DNA of 64,000 nucleotides from Sphingomonas guangdongensis (GTDB lineage: Bacteria; Pseudomonadota; Alphaproteobacteria; Sphingomonadales; Sphingomonadaceae): assembly GCF_900199185.1 (NCBI RefSeq), contig NZ_OBMI01000002.1, forward strand, positions 372,001 through 436,000. The letters run 5' to 3'. Below, in pieces: positions 59,830 to 64,000 of the stretch. Each line of letters opens with the position of its first letter. Positions within the stretch are counted from its first letter, which is position 1. A model generated the notes under the pieces. It was given only the letters and a program-made list of their open reading frames with translations. It ran no database searches and was not told the DNA's origin. The position numbers and the translations under genes are program-made.

Positions 59830-62800
59830 GTGAGCGACGCGGAGCAGGAGGGGACGGCACGCCGGCGCTTCCGCCGGCGCTGGCGCGTGCTCCTGATCCT
59901 GCTGCTGGTGTTCGCGGGCGTGCTGACCGCCTTGTGGAGCCAGCGTCGACCGATCGCGCGGGGGTTCGTCGATCGCGAACTGCGCGCGCGGGGCGTGCCG
60001 GCGCGCTACACCGTTGCCGATATCGGCCTGTCGACCCAGCGGCTGACAGGCGTGGTGATCGGCGACCCGCGCGCCCCCGATCTCGTCGCCGACTGGATCG
60101 AGGTGCAGACGGAGGTCGGGATCGGCGGCTTGCGTCTGCGCGGTGTGCGTGCGGGGAAGGTCCGGCTGCGCGCGCGCCTGGTCGACGGTCGCGTGTCGCT
60201 CGGCGCGATCGATCGGCTGATGGGGCCGCCCACCGGCGCGCCGTTCACCTTGCCCGCGCTCGACACCGACCTGCACGACGTTCGGGTCCGGCTGGAGACG
60301 CCGCAGGGGCTGATCGGGCTGAAGCTCTCCGGCGACGGCGGGCTCGACAATGGCTTTTCCGGCCGGATCGCGGCCGTCAGCCGCCGCCTGGCGGCGGGCG
60401 GCTGCGTGTTGGGTGCGGTCAGCGCGGCGCTGCGGCTGCGGATCGTGTCGGCGCGCCCGACGATCGAGGGGCCGGTCCGCGCTCGGGCGATCGGCTGCGG
60501 CGAGGTTGCGGCGCGCGACGCGGGCGGGCACGTGGTTGCGACGCTCGGCCCTGTGCTCGATCGCTGGGACGGGCGCGTGCGGCTCGCGGTCGGGAACGTC
60601 AGTCACCCGGCGGCGCGGAGCGGACCGGTGATCGGGCGCGCGACCTTCGGCGGAACGGCGCGCGCAACCGCGGGCGAGCTGACGCTGCGCGCGGTGAACG
60701 CGCGCGGCAGCGGCGTCGGCAGCGGAAGCGCTTCGCTGTCGGGCCGCTACCGTGTCGGCGCGATCGGCGCGGAGTTCGCCGGGCGGGTGATGGCTGAGGA
60801 TGTGTCCGTGGCGGCGGGCGGGCTTCAGCAGTACCGGTTGGTGGCGGCTGGAACGCCGCTAGCGCCGCTTGCCGGGCGCGCGATCGGTGCGGCCGCCCGG
60901 GCGGCGCGATCGTTTCGTGCCGAGGCGGTCGTCGAGGCGGTGATCCGCGACGGCGGGGCAGCGCTGCGCGTCGGATCGCTCGACCTCGCCAGCGCTTCTG
61001 GCGCCGCCATCCACGTCGCCGGAGCACCGCTTCGCTTCGGCGCAGTGGAGGTCGGCGGGATGGCGAGCGTGACCGGGGGCGACCTGCCCGCTTTTCGGAT
61101 CGCGCTGCGGCAGGATGGGCGCGGCGCGCTGATCGGAACCGCGACGATGGCGCCCTATGCAGCGGACGGTGCGCGGCTGGCCCTCGCGCCCGTCCGCTTC
61201 GCCGCGATCGACGGTCGCATCACGCGGGTCAGCACGACCGCGAGCCTCAGCGGACCGGTACCTGGCGGGCGGATCGATGGCGTCACGCTGCCGATCGAGG
61301 CGCGGTGGAGCGGTACGCGGCTGCTGTTGAACCCGGCGTGCGCCGATGTGGCATGGCGCCGCATCGTCGTGTCCGGCCTGACGCTCGCCGGCAACCGGCT
61401 GCGGGCCTGCCCGGACGGTTCCGCGCTGCTGGCGCTCGACGACGGTGTGGCGAGTGGCGGCGTGCGGCTCGGCGCCGTGCGCCTGTCCGGACAGATCGGC
61501 AGCACCCCGCTGCGGCTGGAGGCGGAGAGCGCGAAGATGGGGTGGTCCGGCGGCCGTTTCGCGCTCACCGGCGTCCGGACGCTGATCGGCCAGCCCGGGC
61601 GCACGACCCGGATCGATGCCAGGGAGCTCGCCGGACAGCTGACCGATGGCGGCGCGGCCGGCACCTTTGCGGAGGGCGGCGGGCAGATCGGCACCGTGCC
61701 GCTGATCCTGTCGCGCGCCGCCGGCGGCTGGCGGTTCGGCGGCGGGCGACTGGAACTGGACGGCGGTCTGACGCTCGCGGACGCCGCGGCCGAGCGACGC
61801 TTCGAACCGCTGGTGAGCGACGACGTGGCGCTGTCCCTGACCGGCAGTCGCATCGATGCCTCCGCGTCGCTGCGCCTGCCGAGCAAGAGCGCGAAGGTCG
61901 CCGATGTGCGGCTGACGCACGACCTTGGCGTCGGGCAGGGCGGCGCGACGATGACGGTGCCCGGCCTGACCTTCGGCGAGCAGTTCCAGCCAAACGAGCT
62001 CACGTCGCTCACCTATGGCGTGGTCGCAGCCGTGAAGGGGGTGGTCACGGGGGATGCGCGCATCGAGTGGTCGCCGACGGTTGTGACCAGCACCGGCAGC
62101 TTCGGAACTGACGGGCTCGACCTTGCCGCCGCGTTCGGGCCGGTGACCGGGATCAAGACGCGGATCGCCTTCACCGACCTTATCGGGCTCGTTTCTGCCC
62201 CTGGCCAGGTCGCAATCGTTGCGACCGTGAACCCGGGCATCGCCGTAGAAAACGGCACCGTCCGCTTTCAGCTGATCGGCGACAACCGCGTCCGGGTGCA
62301 GGGGGCCGAGTGGCCGTTCGCCGGAGGCGCGCTGGTGCTCGAGCCGACGCTGCTCGACTTCAATGCGGATCGAGAACGGCGCATGACGTTCCGGGTCGCG
62401 CGGGCGGATGCGGCGGCGTTCCTGCAGCAGTTCGACTTCGACAATCTGAACGCGACCGGCACCTTTGACGGCGTGCTGCCGATGATTTTCGACAGCCGCG
62501 GCGGACGGATCGAGGACGGGCGGCTCGCCGCGCGGGGCGGCGGCAGCATAGCTTACGTCGGCGCGGTGACGGAGAAGGACGTCGGCTTCTGGGGCAACCT
62601 GGCGTTTCAGGCGCTGAAGGCGCTTAACTACCGCAGCCTCGACATCACGCTGGACGGTCCGCTCGCGGGCGAGATGGTGACCGCCATCCGCTTCTCGGGC
62701 GTGAGCCAGGGCGCAGGCACGAAGAGCAACTTCATCATTCGGCGGCTCGCCCGGCTGCCGTTCGTGTTCAACGTGACGGTGCGCGCGCCCTTCCGCCAGC

Positions 62801-62952
62801 TGGTCGACGCGGTGCGCAGCTACTATGATCCGTCGCGCCTGATCGAGCGCAACCTTCCGGCCTTGCTGCAGGAGCGCCGCCGCCGCGAGGCTGCGCCGCC
62901 ACCAGCCGGATCGCCACCCATTCAGCCTCCCGAAAGCGAGAAACGGCCATGA
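59830..62952 (+). CDS. ydbH: YdbH-family AsmA-like intermembrane lipid transport protein
   Basis: A 1040-residue protein from GTG 59830. An N-terminal membrane anchor 'VLLILLLVFAGVLTALW' is followed by a long beta-rich periplasmic bridge of repeating strands. The C-terminal 'FDFDNLNATGTFDGVLPMIFDSRGGRIEDGRLAARGGGSIAYVG'-type region is the YdbH/DUF3971 signature. Such proteins carry phospholipids between inner and outer membranes. ynbE and ydbL follow as in E. coli, overlapping or adjoining. It is divergent from radC. Confidence 0.88.
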   Translation: MSDAEQEGTARRRFRRRWRVLLILLLVFAGVLTALWSQRRPIARGFVDRELRARGVPARYTVADIGLSTQRLTGVVIGDPRAPDLVADWIEVQTEVGIGGLRLRGVRAGKVRLRARLVDGRVSLGAIDRLMGPPTGAPFTLPALDTDLHDVRVRLETPQGLIGLKLSGDGGLDNGFSGRIAAVSRRLAAGGCVLGAVSAALRLRIVSARPTIEGPVRARAIGCGEVAARDAGGHVVATLGPVLDRWDGRVRLAVGNVSHPAARSGPVIGRATFGGTARATAGELTLRAVNARGSGVGSGSASLSGRYRVGAIGAEFAGRVMAEDVSVAAGGLQQYRLVAAGTPLAPLAGRAIGAAARAARSFRAEAVVEAVIRDGGAALRVGSLDLASASGAAIHVAGAPLRFGAVEVGGMASVTGGDLPAFRIALRQDGRGALIGTATMAPYAADGARLALAPVRFAAIDGRITRVSTTASLSGPVPGGRIDGVTLPIEARWSGTRLLLNPACADVAWRRIVVSGLTLAGNRLRACPDGSALLALDDGVASGGVRLGAVRLSGQIGSTPLRLEAESAKMGWSGGRFALTGVRTLIGQPGRTTRIDARELAGQLTDGGAAGTFAEGGGQIGTVPLILSRAAGGWRFGGGRLELDGGLTLADAAAERRFEPLVSDDVALSLTGSRIDASASLRLPSKSAKVADVRLTHDLGVGQGGATMTVPGLTFGEQFQPNELTSLTYGVVAAVKGVVTGDARIEWSPTVVTSTGSFGTDGLDLAAAFGPVTGIKTRIAFTDLIGLVSAPGQVAIVATVNPGIAVENGTVRFQLIGDNRVRVQGAEWPFAGGALVLEPTLLDFNADRERRMTFRVARADAAAFLQQFDFDNLNATGTFDGVLPMIFDSRGGRIEDGRLAARGGGSIAYVGAVTEKDVGFWGNLAFQALKALNYRSLDITLDGPLAGEMVTAIRFSGVSQGAGTKSNFIIRRLARLPFVFNVTVRAPFRQLVDAVRSYYDPSRLIERNLPALLQERRRREAAPPPAGSPPIQPPESEKRP

Positions 62953-63170
62953 TCACAGCAGCAGTGACGATCGCGCAGGCGTGCGCGCGGAGATGGAGCG
63001 TGACGGCAGTGGTGCTGGGGCTGGCAGGGCTGAGCGGCGGGTGCGTCAACGTGACCGCGCCCGACAAGCCGATCGTCATCAACCTCAACATATCGATCAC
63101 GCAGGAAGTGGTGTATCGCCTGGATGGCGAAGCGAAGTCGTTGATCCAGCAGAACCCGGGGATTTTCTGA
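62949..63170 (+). CDS. ynbE: YnbE-family outer-membrane lipoprotein
   Basis: A 73-residue lipoprotein. The signal segment 'VLGLAGLSGGC' has the lipidated Cys near residue 32, and the mature part 'PIVINLNISITQEVVYRLD' is the YnbE signature. YnbE stacks on the YdbH bridge at the outer membrane. The ATG at 62949 overlaps the ydbH stop (ATGA), showing coupling. Confidence 0.9.
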   Translation: MITAAVTIAQACARRWSVTAVVLGLAGLSGGCVNVTAPDKPIVINLNISITQEVVYRLDGEAKSLIQQNPGIF

Positions 63171-63172
63171 TC

Positions 63173-63541
63173 ATGAAACTGGCCCTTGCCCTTTCCGCGC
63201 TGGCGCTGGCCGCGGTGTCGAGCGCGGCGCTCGCGCAGCGCGATCCCGCTTATGCCGCCGCGCGGGCCGCGGGGCAGATCGGCGAGCAGGCCGACGGCTA
63301 CCTCGGCATCGTCGGGGAGCCGACCCCGGCGCTGCGCGCGCTGGTCAACAACATTAACATACAGCGCAAGGCGGCCTATGCCCGTCAGGCCGGCAACGGC
63401 GCCACCATTGAGCAGTTCGCCTTTGTCTCGGGGTGCAACCTGATCCTCCAGACCCAGCCGGGCGAGAAGTACCAGACGCCGGCCGGCAGCTGGGCCACGC
63501 GCGGCGCGGGCGCGCCAACCCGCGATCCCCGCTGTGTGTAG
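63173..63541 (+). CDS. ydbL: YdbL-family periplasmic protein (DUF1318)
   Basis: 122 residues with a signal peptide ending 'SSAALAQ'. The mature part is DUF1318-like: 'AARAAGQIGEQADGYLGIV', 'LRALVNNINIQRKAAYARQA'. YdbL is a periplasmic partner of the YdbH-YnbE bridge. It follows ynbE by 2 bases. Confidence 0.88.
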   Translation: MKLALALSALALAAVSSAALAQRDPAYAAARAAGQIGEQADGYLGIVGEPTPALRALVNNINIQRKAAYARQAGNGATIEQFAFVSGCNLILQTQPGEKYQTPAGSWATRGAGAPTRDPRCV

Positions 63542-63546
63542 CCTCC

Positions 63547-63626
63547 GTCACCCCGGACTTGAGTCGGCATCTCGCTGCCTTGCGACAGCGGGAAGGAGCG
63601 AGACCCCGCATCAAGTCCGGGGTGAC
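63547..63626. repeat. REP-like palindrome with perfect 16-base arms
   Basis: GTCACCCCGGACTTGA (63547-63562) and TCAAGTCCGGGGTGAC (63611-63626) are exact reverse complements around a 48-base centre with further small stems. It follows ydbL and could end its transcript. The rest of the gap to atpI (63627-63772) shows nothing clear. Confidence 0.85.
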
Positions 63627-63772
63627 GGCTCCGGAATAGGCGGGGCCTAACTCGGCGAGGTCTCTCCCGACTCGCGCGACGGGCTTTTTGTTGACTCGCA
63701 GATGAACGCTTTCTAAAGCGCGCGTGCCTTGGCGGGCTCGCCGCTCGGCCTTCTGGTTGCCCGCTTTTCCTC

Positions 63773-64000
63773 ATGAAGCGGAGTGCGCAGGTGGCGGAGA
63801 ACGAGCCCGGATTGAACCCTGTTCCGGAAGACGCCCGGCTGCAATCGCTCGACGAGCGGCTGCGGCGGGCGAAGACGGAGGAAGCGGTTAGGTCGGGCGA
63901 GGACAGCGGCAAGGGCGACGGTGACTACCGGCTCGGGAACCGCGTGCTCGCCGAGCTGATCGGGGGAATGATCGGAGGAGCGCTGATCGGCTGGGTGTTC
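63773..64000 (+). CDS. atpI: ATP synthase subunit I (partial)
   Basis: The first 76 residues are visible from ATG 63773; the gene runs off the window. A charged N-terminus ('LQSLDERLRRAKTEEA') leads to 'YRLGNRVLAELIGGMIGGALIGWVF', the alphaproteobacterial AtpI signature with the first membrane span. AtpI helps to assemble the c-ring of the F0 ATP synthase; atpB should follow. Confidence 0.88.
   Translation, partial: MKRSAQVAENEPGLNPVPEDARLQSLDERLRRAKTEEAVRSGEDSGKGDGDYRLGNRVLAELIGGMIGGALIGWVF

Overview
The window comes from a GC-rich alphaproteobacterial chromosome, most likely Sphingomonas or a close sphingomonad. The evidence is very high third-position GC in the flanks, a plant-type gshA, ubiA, a telA/xpaC pair, typA, a dnaK-dnaJ pair, an intracellular PHB depolymerase, a ydbH-ynbE-ydbL cluster, the start of an alphaproteobacterial atpI, and REP-like palindromes between genes. 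The window starts inside a peptidase-like gene and ends inside atpI.

Chromosomal left flank (1-22567). In order: a partial exported peptidase-like gene (-), an isoprenylcysteine-methyltransferase-family membrane protein, a DUF2490 protein and gshA (-), small exported and STAS-like proteins, rsmE and a DUF2147 protein (-), ubiA, pmbA and an inositol-monophosphatase-family gene (+), telA-xpaC (-), typA (+), a DUF6894 protein, a Crp/Fnr regulator, a PilZ protein, a PCuAC copper chaperone (-), dnaK and dnaJ with a heat-shock-like promoter, an ABC exporter (-), phaZ, osmC, and the 3' part of radC.

Prophage (22565-59381, about 36.8 kb). It is integrated inside radC and splits the gene in the codon for an Asn in the 'LHLN' segment. 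A large serine integrase sits just inside the left end. The two junctions share only GTT. Joining them in silico restores an in-frame RadC of about 226 residues on one product. The other product is an attP with perfectly placed inverted arms (TCATACAACCA / TGGTTGTATGA, both 13-23 bases from the centre). The left third holds accessory and early genes, mostly on the minus strand: a P-loop ATPase operon, lipoproteins and membrane proteins. The plus-strand late region is a siphovirus HK97-type module: a spike-base-like protein, an SGNH-hydrolase tail spike, HNH nuclease, small terminase (broken by an in-frame TAA), a phosphoribosyltransferase-like protein, large terminase, portal, protease, capsid, connectors, tail tube, frameshifted tail chaperones, tape measure, tail tip proteins and a 2158-residue tail fibre. 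Small membrane proteins, a winged-helix-like protein and two minus-strand genes follow up to attR. I recognise no repressor, excisionase or endolysin.

The most unusual signal is a repeated CTAAATA element in the prophage. It lies 4-5 bases upstream of nine late-gene start codons that have no Shine-Dalgarno sequence, and farther upstream of genes that do have one (capsid, tail tube, and others). It behaves like a start-associated sequence, possibly the -10 element of a set of promoters making leaderless mRNAs.

Chromosomal right flank (59382-64000): the 5' part of radC (-), then ydbH-ynbE-ydbL (+), a REP-like palindrome, and the first part of atpI.
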